Shown piece after piece: positions 8,938 through 17,761 of a DNA stretch of 50,841 bases. Positions within the stretch are counted from its first letter, which is position 1. The number at the start of each line of letters is the position of its first letter. This stretch comes from Psychromarinibacter halotolerans (GTDB lineage Bacteria; Pseudomonadota; Alphaproteobacteria; Rhodobacterales; Rhodobacteraceae). The position numbers were made by a program, and so were the translations under genes. The stretch spans positions 1-50,841 of the forward strand of contig NZ_JARGYD010000014.1 of assembly GCF_029168315.1 (NCBI RefSeq), read 5' to 3'. Below the pieces are notes generated by a model. That model was not told the DNA's origin. It did not search any database and saw only the letters and a program-made list of their open reading frames with translations.

Positions 8938-9300
8938 GTCCGGCCTGAGATCAGCCTCCCGGATGCGACAGGTCCGTTCGTGTTGGCGCAGGCCGATGAA
9001 CGCGCCGATATCGACATCTCTGGCAGCGCCTTCGACTTCGTTCGGAGCATCCGCGTCTACCATGTCCAGTTCAGCCAACATCAGGATCGTGACGGTGATT
9101 GCATCCGCTACGACTCGACTAGGCTCGGCTCCTACGGTGTGCAGGGCGATTATCGCTGGCAGAGATCGAGCGTGGGAGCTGTTCCACCTGCCTCGCTTCT
9201 GCCCCGTCCCGAGCACTGTGGTTGGGTGAGTTATCGCTCGGTCTTCGTCGATTGGCGCGACCATGAAGGAAACTACGGCTTCGAAGAGGTTCGATACTGA
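8938..9300 (+). pseudogene. C-terminal fragment of an unknown gene cut by IS5
   Basis: An open frame runs without a start codon from the IS5 border, reading PEISLPDATGPFVLAQADE, to the stop at 9300, about 120 residues. Its composition is natural: many aromatic residues, and a phase that suits the local GC content. The first internal ATG at 8980 is mid-domain. The upstream part is missing across the insertion, so this is the tail of an interrupted gene. I do not recognise the family. The ending GFEEVRY and paired WVSYRSVFVDWRDHEG are its most distinctive parts. Confidence 0.5.
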
Positions 9301-9407
9301 ACCCCATGCGGGCCAGCGTAGCACTGGCCCGCTCCGATCAACTTGCACCGGAGGCAGTGCATCACCCCAAAAAAGGGAAACGACGCCAGACCGAGAAGCC
9401 TGACGCC

Positions 9408-9486
9408 GCGCTAGAAAAAAACCCCTGAACACGGTCTTTTTAGCGCAGTGTCCGAACCCCTGCAACCAGCAAAGTGTTTTTGCTGG
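9408..9486. promoter_or_regulatory. Two inverted repeats upstream of the winged-helix gene
   Basis: First repeat: GCGCTA (9408-9413) and TAGCGC (9441-9446), extended by A and T runs. Second: CCAGCAAA (9466-9473) and TTTGCTGG (9479-9486), a perfect 8-bp palindrome with a 5-base loop. They lie 50-130 bp before the start at 9538. They could be a terminator for the fragment upstream and an operator for the gene downstream. Confidence 0.4.
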
Positions 9487-9537
9487 CAAGAATGTTGTTT
9501 GCTCTCGACATGGCATCGTCTCTTAGGAGATACGACC

Positions 9538-10380
9538 ATGGAACCAACGACCGGCCTGATCCTCAGGCGAATCACGCAGACAGACCTCTCCGTTTCGGCG
9601 CACAAGCTGGCCACGCTCATCCTCGACGGAATTGCGTGGAAGGATGGGTATAACGGCCTGCCCCGCGGCACGGCTGCCTTCACCCTGTCCTCTCTGGCGG
9701 CGAAGATGGGCGTCTCGCGCCAGTACCTGAGCGTTCTGCTGAGTGAGCTTGAAACTTCTGAACTGAAGCTTGAGCGCGAGAAATCGAACGGCAAGTTCGC
9801 CCCCTGGCTTTTCCGCTTCGCGGCCTTTGACGACGGCGAACAGACCCACGATCTCGTGTCAGGCGGAGGCGACACATCACTATCTAGAGAAGAATCTAAC
9901 AAAACTATATTCACAGGACAGATCAACATTGACGGTTGCTCGAACGTGTTCCGAACATGCTGGGCCGAGCTGATCAAGGCCGCGAAGAGCGCCCTACCCT
10001 GCTGGAACGTCGATACGCAAGTGATCTGGGAACGCTTCCTTGCCTTCAACCGGGCCCGTGGGAACAGCAAGGTTCCGGCCGGTTTCCTGCTCGGCTTCAT
10101 GCGCCGGTGGCGCACCTCGCTTGGAGAAGCGACGCGCCCACCGGCTCTCCCCGCACCACAGCCGGTTCAAGAGCCACGAGAGCGCGAGCTGCACGAACAG
10201 ATCAAGGCTGCGCCAAGCTCGAACCGCCAGTTTCACGCGTCAGACCTGTGTCGCGTCATAGGGCAAGCGGCGTACGATGCGCGCATTGTCGCCGTGATCC
10301 GGCAGTTCGGTTGCCCGAGGTTCACTGCTACGCTTGCAGTCCACGGGCGTGCAGTCCTGGCGGGCGAAATCTCGCGGTGA
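9538..10380 (+). CDS. Winged-helix DNA-binding protein of unknown function
   Basis: A 280-residue protein starting at the ATG 9538, with AGGAG eight bases upstream. Residues about 44-70 (FTLSSLAAKMGVSRQYLSVL) form a clear helix-turn-helix. The middle is hydrophilic, and a second ordered region follows from about residue 130 (FRTCWAELIKAAKSALPCWN). The C-terminus (VIGQAAYDARIVAVIRQFGC) may be another helical domain. The arrangement resembles small plasmid-encoded regulators or replication-associated proteins, but I cannot assign a family. It is separated from the toxin-antitoxin pair at 10439-11469, which is transcribed toward it. Confidence 0.6.
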   Translation: MEPTTGLILRRITQTDLSVSAHKLATLILDGIAWKDGYNGLPRGTAAFTLSSLAAKMGVSRQYLSVLLSELETSELKLEREKSNGKFAPWLFRFAAFDDGEQTHDLVSGGGDTSLSREESNKTIFTGQINIDGCSNVFRTCWAELIKAAKSALPCWNVDTQVIWERFLAFNRARGNSKVPAGFLLGFMRRWRTSLGEATRPPALPAPQPVQEPRERELHEQIKAAPSSNRQFHASDLCRVIGQAAYDARIVAVIRQFGCPRFTATLAVHGRAVLAGEISR

Positions 10381-10438
10381 TGATGGATCGGGTGCCACAA
10401 CTCTGGCCAGAACGTATTCAGTCAGGGCAGTTCTGGGA

Positions 10439-11008
10439 TCAAAGCAGGTCGGCGAATTGCTCCAGGTCGGCAACCGTGGCGACCAACCCCTGCTGTGTCA
10501 GGATCGCGAGATACTCGTCGACGCTTTTGAGCGGATTCTTGAGGCGCGCGCGAACTTTCCGCAGCGCGGAACAGACCAGACCGGGCGCGAGAGACAGTTG
10601 GTTCCGGAAAAAGTCGTCAGGGTGTTGGGTCTCGATGCCAAAGGGCGCAAGTGCCGCTGGTGGGAAGTCCTTCAGGTTCTGCGTGACGATCGCGTCACAG
10701 CGCCCAACGATTGCCGCCGCCAGAACGTGCCGATCGTCAGGGTCCGGCAGTGTTAGGGCCGGCACCAATGCCTCGTAGCCGGTGACCAGACAGTCGCGTG
10801 TGGCCCTGTCCATCAAGTCGCGAGTTCGTTCCAGCGCGGCGCGCTCCCGATGAGGTTCATTGCGCAGAAGCGCATCAATCCACTCCCGATGGATATCGGC
10901 CGTCCACTTGGCCTTGAAAAGGTCTGTGACCGCCAACTGCATCAGTGCATCGCGCATCGGCGCGGGATAAAGGACGTTCGCATCGAACAGGACCGTGTAC
11001 TGGCTCAT
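10439..11008 (-). CDS. PIN-domain toxin (VapC-like ribonuclease)
   Basis: A 189-residue PIN-domain protein. The first conserved acid is in YTVLFDANVLYP (about residue 9). The DPDDRHVLAAAI segment (about 100) supplies the central acids and AIVTQNLKDFP (about 120) the late one, all typical of PIN nucleases that cleave RNA. It is longer than minimal VapC toxins, with an extra C-terminal helical part. Its start overlaps the antitoxin stop (4 bp, ATGA), so the two are co-translated and the antitoxin is made first. Confidence 0.85.
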   Translation of the reverse strand: MSQYTVLFDANVLYPAPMRDALMQLAVTDLFKAKWTADIHREWIDALLRNEPHRERAALERTRDLMDRATRDCLVTGYEALVPALTLPDPDDRHVLAAAIVGRCDAIVTQNLKDFPPAALAPFGIETQHPDDFFRNQLSLAPGLVCSALRKVRARLKNPLKSVDEYLAILTQQGLVATVADLEQFADLL

Positions 11009-11469
11009 TTCGAGCGGTAGCCCATGTCCTGCTCTTGAGCGTCGGCGGCCAGTTGATCGAGCGCAGCTTCACGCTCGGTATCGATCGCGGCCTTGTAGGA
11101 CATCACGTCTTCCATGCGGACGCGGCGATGCTTGCCGACCTTCCGATGCGGTATGGCACCATCCTCGAGCAGCTTGATCAGGAACGGACGCGAGACGTTC
11201 AGAACCTCAGCGGCCTGTACGGTCGAGAGTTCGGCGTTCTCGGGGATGATGGTGACCCCCCGCCCCGCTGCCATCGCCTCGAGGATCTCCATGAGCAGCG
11301 ATACGGCGCCCGCAGGAAGCTCGATCGGCTCCATCTGCTCGGAGTCCGTCACACGAAGTTTCAACGGCGCGCGCGCCTGGGCGAAGCGTGACAATGCCTG
11401 GCCAGAGACGCGCGCAATCGCTGCGTCCTGCGGCGTGGGCGGAAGATGTCGGTGTGCCAGCATGTTCAT
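11005..11469 (-). CDS. Antitoxin with excisionase-type helix-turn-helix
   Basis: A 154-residue partner of the PIN toxin. The central part reads ELSTVQAAEVLNVSRPFLIK followed by LLEDGAIPHRKVGKHRRVRM, the standard MerR/excisionase-like HTH (HTH_17) seen in antitoxins of PIN toxins. By analogy it should bind and repress its own promoter and neutralise the toxin. The start at 11469 has GGAGACC five to six bases upstream; an ATG two codons later is an alternative. The promoter region upstream (11490-11540) is AT-rich. Confidence 0.85.
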   Translation of the reverse strand: MNMLAHRHLPPTPQDAAIARVSGQALSRFAQARAPLKLRVTDSEQMEPIELPAGAVSLLMEILEAMAAGRGVTIIPENAELSTVQAAEVLNVSRPFLIKLLEDGAIPHRKVGKHRRVRMEDVMSYKAAIDTEREAALDQLAADAQEQDMGYRSK

Positions 11470-11618
11470 GGTGGTCTCCTCTCCGGTTTCTGTTCTCTAC
11501 CACCATATATGAAATAAGTGCAACAAATGCATTAAGTGTTGGTGAGTTTCTGCGCGCCCTGCCGCGTGCTCGCGGTTATCGCTGCTGTCGAGTGAGCGGG
11601 TGAGACCCACGCTAACCT

Positions 11619-12686
11619 TCAGTTTGTCGCCTTCCACATCCTGAACCGCCCCTGTCCTGTCACCTCGCGGATCAGACCCCGCTCTTGCATCCATGCAAGG
11701 TTGCGCTGAACAGCGGCGCGACTGGCACTCGTCAGGGCCTGGGCCATTGGCGCAGAGACGAGCGGCCATTCGGTCAGCACTGCGCGCAAGGCCGGCGGCG
11801 TCCTGCCCGAGAGCAATGTCATTTCGGCTTCCGCCCGCGCCGACCATGCCTCGATATCGTCAAGGTGCCGCACCGCGGTCAGGCACGCGGCTTCCATCCC
11901 GTATAGCCAGCGTTCCAGACGTTCGAACGGTGAACCACCGGCTCGTAGTCCCCCTGCCCCGCCCATGGCCAGAGGCGTGAAGACTGCGCCTCTTCCATCG
12001 CTGGCCGCGATCCGCGCAGCTGCGACAGCCGCTTCCATACGGTCGTCGTGCTGCCCGAGCCCCGCGAGGCGCCAGAGGTGAAAGCCCGCGCAAGCGCGAG
12101 TGATCGGGTGCAGGTCCGTGGCCTGCCCCATCAGATCCAGCCAACCGCTCGCGCGATCCACGAACGGCTCGGTCTCATCACTGATGTTCTCGGGGTCGCG
12201 ACGGTCGAGGAAGGCGGAAAGGTCCTGCTCCGGTCCCGGTCCACCCGTCAGTCGCCGAATCGCCCATCCGACTCGCGCCAGCGCCGCCGTGTCGTCCTGG
12301 ACACCGGACAGGCGCAGCGAGATCCAGAGCGCCAGCCGGTCTTGGCTGATGCGGTCACCGGTGTGCCAGCTCAAATCTGCGGCCTCCATCAGCGCAAGCC
12401 GATGCCGCCATCCTTCCGGTCCGCGCTTCAACCGGTCGTCCAGCGCGCCGACGCGACCGGCCACACGGGCAAGACGCGCGGCCTGCCCGCCCTCTGCCTT
12501 CCGCCATTCGTCGAGGACCTCGGTTTCACGCGGTTCGGCCCGTGGTCCCGGCGGCAAATAGTCCGGCTCGTCGTCCATCGGACCGGGCAGAAACCACAGG
12601 TCGTCCTCAGACGCCTGTTCGACCTCCTCAGCATAAATGCCGAGCGCGTCGGATTCATCATACAATGCGGGGGTTCCAGGCCTCAT
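11619..12686 (-). CDS. DUF1612 / RHE_PE00001-like DNA-binding protein
   Basis: A 355-residue protein often met beside repABC modules. The central part (LDEWRKAEGGQAARLARVAG) and the C-terminal SAPMAQALTSASRAAVQRNL followed by LIREVTGQGRFRMWKA fit the DUF1612 plus C-terminal HTH organisation (a helix-turn-helix read through MAQALTSASRAAVQ). The role is unknown; a regulator of plasmid genes is plausible. I see no good ribosome binding site before the ATG at 12686, so the true start may be internal. An AT-rich palindrome lies just upstream at 12692-12709. Confidence 0.65.
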   Translation of the reverse strand: MRPGTPALYDESDALGIYAEEVEQASEDDLWFLPGPMDDEPDYLPPGPRAEPRETEVLDEWRKAEGGQAARLARVAGRVGALDDRLKRGPEGWRHRLALMEAADLSWHTGDRISQDRLALWISLRLSGVQDDTAALARVGWAIRRLTGGPGPEQDLSAFLDRRDPENISDETEPFVDRASGWLDLMGQATDLHPITRACAGFHLWRLAGLGQHDDRMEAAVAAARIAASDGRGAVFTPLAMGGAGGLRAGGSPFERLERWLYGMEAACLTAVRHLDDIEAWSARAEAEMTLLSGRTPPALRAVLTEWPLVSAPMAQALTSASRAAVQRNLAWMQERGLIREVTGQGRFRMWKATN

Positions 12687-12691
12687 ATGCG

Positions 12692-12709
12692 CAAAATACA
12701 GCTATTTTG
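12692..12709. promoter_or_regulatory. AT-rich palindrome before the DUF1612-like gene
   Basis: CAAAATA (12692-12698), 4-base centre, TATTTTG (12703-12709). It is placed within 25 bp of the gene start, so it could be an operator. The 11-mer CAAAATACAGC also occurs at about 21509, upstream of another gene. Confidence 0.4.
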
Positions 12710-12863
12710 AGCTTTACCCAAGGGTTTTATCAGAGTGCGTTTGTACACCTTACATAGCACGCGCGCGCGATGGTCCGCGAGACCTCCCTGATCGCGCTCT
12801 GCGTATGGAAACCAAGGGCTTTCTGATGAACAGCGCCACAGAGCGCGCCCTTGCATTCATTTA

Positions 12864-12910
12864 CAAACGGTCGTTTATTGCTGGTATATGAAACTGCAAA
12901 CGGCCTGTTT
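12864..12910. promoter_or_regulatory. Candidate res site / operator of the serine recombinase
   Basis: Two imperfect palindromes beginning CAAACGG (12864-12876 and 12897-12910) lie 33 bp apart in the same orientation and end 3 bp before the recombinase ATG. Paired dyads at a resolvase gene start fit a recombination site that also represses the gene. Confidence 0.5.
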
Positions 12911-12912
12911 TG

Positions 12913-13797
12913 ATGTCCCTGATCGGCTATGCGCGCGTCTCGACGGAGGATCAGACCCCCCTGCCCCAGTCGCAGGCCCTGAAATCCGCAGGCTGCGTCG
13001 AGATCCACGAGGAGCAGGCCTCGGGCGGAAACCGCGCGCGGCCCGTGCTGGCGCGGGTGCTGGAGCGGATCGGCAAGGGAGACACGCTGGTGGTGGTGCG
13101 CATCGACCGTCTGGCGCGGTCGCTCTCCCACCTCCTCGAGGTGATCGAACGGCTGGAGGCGAAGGGCGCCTTCTTCCGATCGCTCACCGATCCGATCGAC
13201 ACGTCCTCCCCGCAGGGTAAGTTCACCCTCCAGGTCCTCGGCGCCGCAGCTGAGTTTGAGCGCGCCCTGATCCGCGAACGCACGAAGGCCGGCCTGGCCA
13301 GCGCACGAACCAAAGGCAGGGTCGGCGGCAACCCGGGCCTGCGCGCGCGGGATCCGGCGGCGCTGCGCAAGGTGAGGCTGGCGCGGCAGGACGGCTATAT
13401 GGAGAGGCTGAACGAGACGGCGCAGGACTGGGTGCCCCATGTCCGCCGCCTGCGGCCCGACATGGCCTGGGAGGACGTGCTGCGCATCGTCAACGGCCCC
13501 CTGCCCCGCGAGCGCCAATGGACGCAAAGTCGCTTGCTTCGTGCCGTGAAAGCCTATGTGCGCGACGGCTTTCTGCCCGAGACTGTGCTCGCGCGCGCCG
13601 GCCGCCGCGAGACCGACGACCGCCTACCCGCAATCGTCGCCGCCATCAGGGGCGCGGACCCCGACATCACGCTTCAGGCGATCTGTACCCGGCTTGAAGC
13701 GATGCGGGAGCGCACGCCCCGTGGGCGGACAAGCTGGCAACCCTCATCGGTGAAGATGCTCCTAGAGCGCGCCGAGAGGCTTGGCTTGCTGGGTTGA
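12913..13797 (+). CDS. Serine recombinase (resolvase/invertase family)
   Basis: A 294-residue site-specific recombinase. The catalytic serine is in IGYARVSTEDQ (about residue 10). The essential arginines are in VVVRIDRLARSLSHL (about 65-75), and ALIRERTKAGL begins the long E-helix. The C-terminal 130 residues are longer than in Tn3 resolvase. They include RPDMAWEDVLRIVN and end with a helix-turn-helix-like segment (TSWQPSSVKMLLERAERLGL) for DNA binding. ATG at 12913; a TTG one codon earlier is less likely. It probably resolves plasmid multimers at the upstream dyads. Confidence 0.88.
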   Translation: MSLIGYARVSTEDQTPLPQSQALKSAGCVEIHEEQASGGNRARPVLARVLERIGKGDTLVVVRIDRLARSLSHLLEVIERLEAKGAFFRSLTDPIDTSSPQGKFTLQVLGAAAEFERALIRERTKAGLASARTKGRVGGNPGLRARDPAALRKVRLARQDGYMERLNETAQDWVPHVRRLRPDMAWEDVLRIVNGPLPRERQWTQSRLLRAVKAYVRDGFLPETVLARAGRRETDDRLPAIVAAIRGADPDITLQAICTRLEAMRERTPRGRTSWQPSSVKMLLERAERLGLLG

Positions 13798-13844
13798 GCA
13801 CATTAACCTTGTAAATCTTCCATGACGTAGAGTAATTGCAAGGT

Positions 13845-15008
13845 ATGTATCACCGTCATGCTACTCAGACCGTTCAATCCGCCCTCGACGCTCAATCGGC
13901 TGTCGTCCTCTTGGGGCCTCGGCAGGTTGGCAAGACCACCCTCGCCCTCGAGATAGCTGGACAACGCCCATCCGTGTACCTTGATCTGGAACGCGACGCA
14001 GATCGACGGGTCCTGACGGAGCCCGATCTGTATCTGGACGAACAGGTCGGCAAGCTCGTCATCATTGATGAGGTCCAGCAGATGCCGGACCTGTTCAAGA
14101 CCCTCCGCGGACAGATCGACATGCGCCGCCGCAAGGGGGCCCGCACAGGGCAGTTCCTCCTGCTTGGATCTGCATCGAATGTGCTTCTGCACCAATCGGC
14201 CGAGTCCCTCGCCGGGCGTGTTCGCTACATCGAAATGCCGCCGCTGCTGCTGGACGAAGTCGGCGAGGACAGAATGAACGACCTGTGGCTGAGAGGCGGT
14301 TTCCCTGACAGCTTCCAGGCAGATAGTGACCAGAACAGCCTGGCCTGGCGCGAGGACTTCCTGCGCACCTACCTCGAACGGGATATCCCTGCCCTTGGGC
14401 CGCGCATCCCGGCCGCCACGCTGCGCCGCTTCTGGACGATGCTGGCGCATGCGCAGGGTGGACTGCTGAATGCAGCCGCACTGGCCGAGGGTCTGGGTGT
14501 CTCGGGTCAGACGGTAGGACGGTACCTCGATCTGCTCGTCGATCTCATGCTGGTGCGGCGCCTGCAGCCTAGGCACGAGAATGCCGGCAAGCGCCTCGTC
14601 AAGTCGCCAAAGGTCTTTGTCAGGGATAGCGGTCTCGTCCATGCCTTGCTTGGCCTTGGTTCGCTGGAAAGCGTGCTGGGGCATCCGGTGATCGGCGGAA
14701 GCTGGGAAGGGTTCTGCATCGAAACGCTGATCGCCGCCGCGCCGATTGGGACCGAACCCTTCTTCTACCGAACTTCGGCGGGGGCCGAGCTTGACCTTGT
14801 TCTGCGGTTTCCCAGTGATACGATCTGGGCCATCGAGATCAAGCGCACCACAACACCCAAGGTGTCGCGTGGTTTCCACCTGTCGGTCGATGACATCAAG
14901 GCCGACCGGAAGATCTTGGTCTATGCCGGTGAACGGGAGGTGCCGGCAGGTGACGGGCTGAGAGCAATGCCTTTGGCCACCGCCGTGGAGCAGTTGCGCA
15001 ATCTTTAG
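13845..15008 (+). CDS. AAA_14/DUF4143 ATP-binding protein
   Basis: A 387-residue ATPase of a widespread but poorly understood family. Walker A is LGPRQVGKTTLA (about residue 26) and Walker B KLVIIDEVQQMP (about 75). A sensor-like LLLGSASN follows, then a winged helix-like stretch (LNAAALAEGLGVSGQTVGRY). The C-terminal DUF4143 domain contains FFYRTSAGAELDLVLRFP and IWAIEIKRT, a D...E-x-K arrangement like PD-(D/E)XK nucleases. ATG at 13845 is used; the ribosome binding site is weak (AAGG). It overlaps no neighbour and is likely an accessory gene. Confidence 0.85.
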   Translation: MYHRHATQTVQSALDAQSAVVLLGPRQVGKTTLALEIAGQRPSVYLDLERDADRRVLTEPDLYLDEQVGKLVIIDEVQQMPDLFKTLRGQIDMRRRKGARTGQFLLLGSASNVLLHQSAESLAGRVRYIEMPPLLLDEVGEDRMNDLWLRGGFPDSFQADSDQNSLAWREDFLRTYLERDIPALGPRIPAATLRRFWTMLAHAQGGLLNAAALAEGLGVSGQTVGRYLDLLVDLMLVRRLQPRHENAGKRLVKSPKVFVRDSGLVHALLGLGSLESVLGHPVIGGSWEGFCIETLIAAAPIGTEPFFYRTSAGAELDLVLRFPSDTIWAIEIKRTTTPKVSRGFHLSVDDIKADRKILVYAGEREVPAGDGLRAMPLATAVEQLRNL

Positions 15009-15099
15009 GGTTCGCAACGTGCGTTGAAGACCCGTTACCACGCTGCGCCGCGTCTCACTCAGCCAAGGACAACCCACCCACCCTTGCAGAAAGTGGCCC

Positions 15100-15327
15100 T
15101 TACCGGCTTTGAGCATCATCGCGGCCAAGGCGCTGGTTGGCGGGAAGTCGGCCGCGGAACTTTCGCAAACTGTCCATCACCTCGTGGGTGCGCGGCAAGC
15201 GATGAACCCGCAGAACATCATGCTCACGGATCAAGGCGATGCGGTCACCTTCCACGAGGCCGAGCTCTCTGACCAGCTTCACGGGCAGGCGCACCGCCAG
15301 GGAGTTGCCCCATCTCACGACCTTCAT
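15100..15327 (-). CDS. AbrB/MazE-type antitoxin, apparently orphan
   Basis: A 75-residue SpoVT-AbrB swapped-hairpin protein: MKVVRWGNSLAVRLPVKLVR followed by ELGLVEGDRIAL. Such proteins bind their promoter as dimers and neutralise a PIN or MazF toxin with their C-terminal tail. GGAGG lies five bases before the ATG. The toxin normally follows on the same strand, but only about 90 bp remain before the end of the convergent ATPase gene, and no toxin frame is seen. It may be a leftover or may act on a toxin elsewhere. Confidence 0.8.
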   Translation of the reverse strand: MKVVRWGNSLAVRLPVKLVRELGLVEGDRIALIREHDVLRVHRLPRTHEVMDSLRKFRGRLPANQRLGRDDAQSR

Positions 15328-15542
15328 CCTGACCTCCCGCGACCCCTGACGTCGAGAAGGCTACATCCCCGTGAACGCTAGAGAAAGCTTGGACAGCGAG
15401 GCCCACTGTGCTTGTGCTTTCTGTACGCTCAGACACTAGATGTGGAAAAGGCTTGCGCGAATCTGTCTCCTCCGGCAATAGTCACGGAAAAGGGCGGCTA
15501 AACGCCGAAATCCGTGAACACGCCACGGACGCGCGAGGGCAG

Positions 15543-16727
15543 ATGAGCAAAGTCGATACACCAGAAGACTTGAACGCCGTCATCCGGCAGCATTCCGAGT
15601 TATTGGCGGCCCAACTGCATTCGCAGCGTGAGAGCCTGTTCCCGCCCGACGCTTCCAAGACTATGCGCAAATTCACCTCGGGTGAAGCTGCTGCACTCCT
15701 GGGCGTCAATGACTCATACCTCAGAAAACTTCACCTCGATGGCAAGGGACCGTCGCCAGAGGTCTCATCAGGGAACCGGCGGCACTACTCTGCAGAAGAC
15801 ATCCATAACTTGCGGATCCTGTTGGAGAAAACGGCTCGCAAGCCGGGCGATTACTTGCCTGGTCGCCGCGCTGGAGACCATCTTCAGATCATTGGCGTGA
15901 TGAACTTCAAGGGTGGGTCCGGCAAGACGACCTCCTCGGCGCATCTCGCTCAACGGTTGGCCCTGAAGGGGTACCGTGTCCTGGCAATCGACCTTGATCC
16001 GCAGGCATCGCTTACGGCCTTGCATGGGGTTCAGCCAGAGTTCGACCTGCTTGATGGTGGCACACTCTACGATGCGATCCGGTATGAAGATCCGGTCCCG
16101 ATCGCAGAGGTCATCCGCAAGACCTACATACCGAACCTGGATTTGATTCCCGGAAACCTCGAACTCATGGAGTTCGAGCACGAAACGCCCCGGGCACTTT
16201 CTCGCGGCAACGCAGGCTTGTTCTTCTTCCGCGTGAAGGAAGCGCTTGCACAGGTCGACGATCAGTATGACGTCGTCGTCATCGATTGTCCTCCGCAACT
16301 CGGGTTCTTGACGATGTCCGCGCTATCGGCCGCGACAGGCGTTCTTGTGACGATCCATCCCGAGATGCTCGACGTGATGTCGATGAGCCAGTTCCTCAGA
16401 ATGACGGCCGACCTCATGGATGTCATCGCCGATAGCGGAGCCGACATGTCGCATGACTGGATGCGCTATCTGTTGACCCGCTACGAACCGACGGATGCGC
16501 CACAGAACCGTATCGTCGCATTCCTGCGGACGATGTACGGAGACAAGGTATTGAACGCTCCGATGCTTAAGTCCACGGCCATCTCGGATGCCGGCCTGAC
16601 CAAGCAGACCCTGTACGAGGTCGAAAGGAGCGCCTTCACCCGGACGACCTATGACCGGGCAATCGAAAGCCTGAACGCCGTCAACGATGAGATCGCCCAG
16701 CTCATCCAGAAGACGTGGGGGCGCTAA
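15543..16727 (+). CDS. repA: Plasmid partition ATPase RepA
   Basis: A 394-residue ParA-type ATPase with the N-terminal HTH typical of RepABC RepA (FTSGEAAALLGVNDSYLRKL, about residues 43-62). The deviant Walker A is MNFKGGSGKTTSSAHLA (about 122) and the Walker B VVVIDCPPQLGF (about 245). With RepB it moves plasmid copies apart along the nucleoid and represses the repABC promoter. I chose the ATG at 15543 (GAGGGC just upstream) because it gives the usual family length; the frame is open to 15408. The stop overlaps the repB start by one base, so the genes are coupled. Confidence 0.95.
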   Translation: MSKVDTPEDLNAVIRQHSELLAAQLHSQRESLFPPDASKTMRKFTSGEAAALLGVNDSYLRKLHLDGKGPSPEVSSGNRRHYSAEDIHNLRILLEKTARKPGDYLPGRRAGDHLQIIGVMNFKGGSGKTTSSAHLAQRLALKGYRVLAIDLDPQASLTALHGVQPEFDLLDGGTLYDAIRYEDPVPIAEVIRKTYIPNLDLIPGNLELMEFEHETPRALSRGNAGLFFFRVKEALAQVDDQYDVVVIDCPPQLGFLTMSALSAATGVLVTIHPEMLDVMSMSQFLRMTADLMDVIADSGADMSHDWMRYLLTRYEPTDAPQNRIVAFLRTMYGDKVLNAPMLKSTAISDAGLTKQTLYEVERSAFTRTTYDRAIESLNAVNDEIAQLIQKTWGR

Positions 16728-17719
16728 TGACCGACAGCAAGAAAAAGCGCATGTCCATGCTCGACAGTTTGGCGGCGGCGGGCACGCCCCCTGCCCCGGG
16801 CAGCATGATGTCAAGTAATCGGGCGCTCCGCTCTGCGCGTGATGCCGTGGATGCTCACCATGTCTGGGAACTCGATCCGGTTGAGATCGAGGACGAAAGG
16901 TACTCGGATCGCCTCGACCCCAAGGATGTGCATGACCTTCGCGCATCGATAGAGCAGAACGGCCAGACCGTCCCCATCCTCGTAAGGCGCCACCCGACCG
17001 AGGCCAATCGCTATCTCCTCGTCTATGGACGCCGACGTCTTGAGGCCATTCGTGCCTCCGACAAGGTCAAGAAGGTTCGAGCGCTCATCGCGAACCTTGA
17101 CGATACGGCCGCATTGCGCGCCCAAGTTTCCGAAAACACCGGCAGGCGCGACCTCAGCTATATCGAACGCTCCCTCTTTGCGCAGGAACTGCTCGACAAC
17201 GGCTTTGGTTCGCAGGCTCAGATTGCCGAAGTGCTGAACGTGACCCGTTCTGCGGTTTCGATGTCGATCTCGGTTGCCAAGGCGGTCGGCACTGCCTTGG
17301 CCCATGCGATCGGACCGGCGCATGGCATCGGGCGTCCCAGATGGGAGTCCTTGGCGAAAGACCTGTCTAACGTAGGCATGGGCATGGACGCGCTGTGCCA
17401 GGTTGCGATTGATGCCCGTGGCAAAGCGGCTGCTAGCGAGCAGGCCGACGACGCGCCCCGGGTTGATCCTTCGGTCGCGGCATTTGAGGCCGTTGTCCGT
17501 CATTTGAAGAGGAACACTGGTTCTTCTCCTGGCCGGAAGCCTAGACCAAAAGCGACGGCGCTTCTTATCGATGGCGCGCCTGTGGGAGCGATCAAGAGGT
17601 CAGGCCGGGCGTTAAGGCTGGATCTTACGGATGTGGACGATGCCTTTGCGCAGTGGCTCGACGCCCGTGCGCAGGACGTCCTCGAAGAGCTTCATGACCG
17701 CTGGAAACGCGAGACATGA
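16727..17719 (+). CDS. repB: Plasmid partition protein RepB
   Basis: A 330-residue ParB-family protein that binds parS and stimulates RepA. The N-terminal ParB/Srx-like domain holds the family's arginine-rich box in YLLVYGRRRLEAIR (about residue 105) and RAQVSENTGRRDLSYIER. The HTH is at GSQAQIAEVLNVTRSAVSMS (about 160-180). The C-terminal part would dimerise. The usual partner sites, two GTT-N10-AAC palindromes, are found after repC at 19116 and 19162. Confidence 0.94.
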   Translation: MTDSKKKRMSMLDSLAAAGTPPAPGSMMSSNRALRSARDAVDAHHVWELDPVEIEDERYSDRLDPKDVHDLRASIEQNGQTVPILVRRHPTEANRYLLVYGRRRLEAIRASDKVKKVRALIANLDDTAALRAQVSENTGRRDLSYIERSLFAQELLDNGFGSQAQIAEVLNVTRSAVSMSISVAKAVGTALAHAIGPAHGIGRPRWESLAKDLSNVGMGMDALCQVAIDARGKAAASEQADDAPRVDPSVAAFEAVVRHLKRNTGSSPGRKPRPKATALLIDGAPVGAIKRSGRALRLDLTDVDDAFAQWLDARAQDVLEELHDRWKRET

Positions 17720-17761
17720 AGAGAGGTAGAGCAGCAACAAGAAGGAGGCACGATACAGGCT

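Noticed and set aside
9942..9956. A second GAAC-N7-GAAC match that could be an SOS box
   Set aside because: It lies in the middle of a coding region with no promoter nearby; a chance match is more likely.
13803..15128. Very long antisense open frames (for example opposite the ATPase gene, 13803-15128, and opposite strawberry notch, 35200-36864 and 36949-38745)
   Set aside because: They mirror strongly coding genes in GC-rich DNA, have no domain, no ribosome binding site and odd composition; they are reading-frame shadows.
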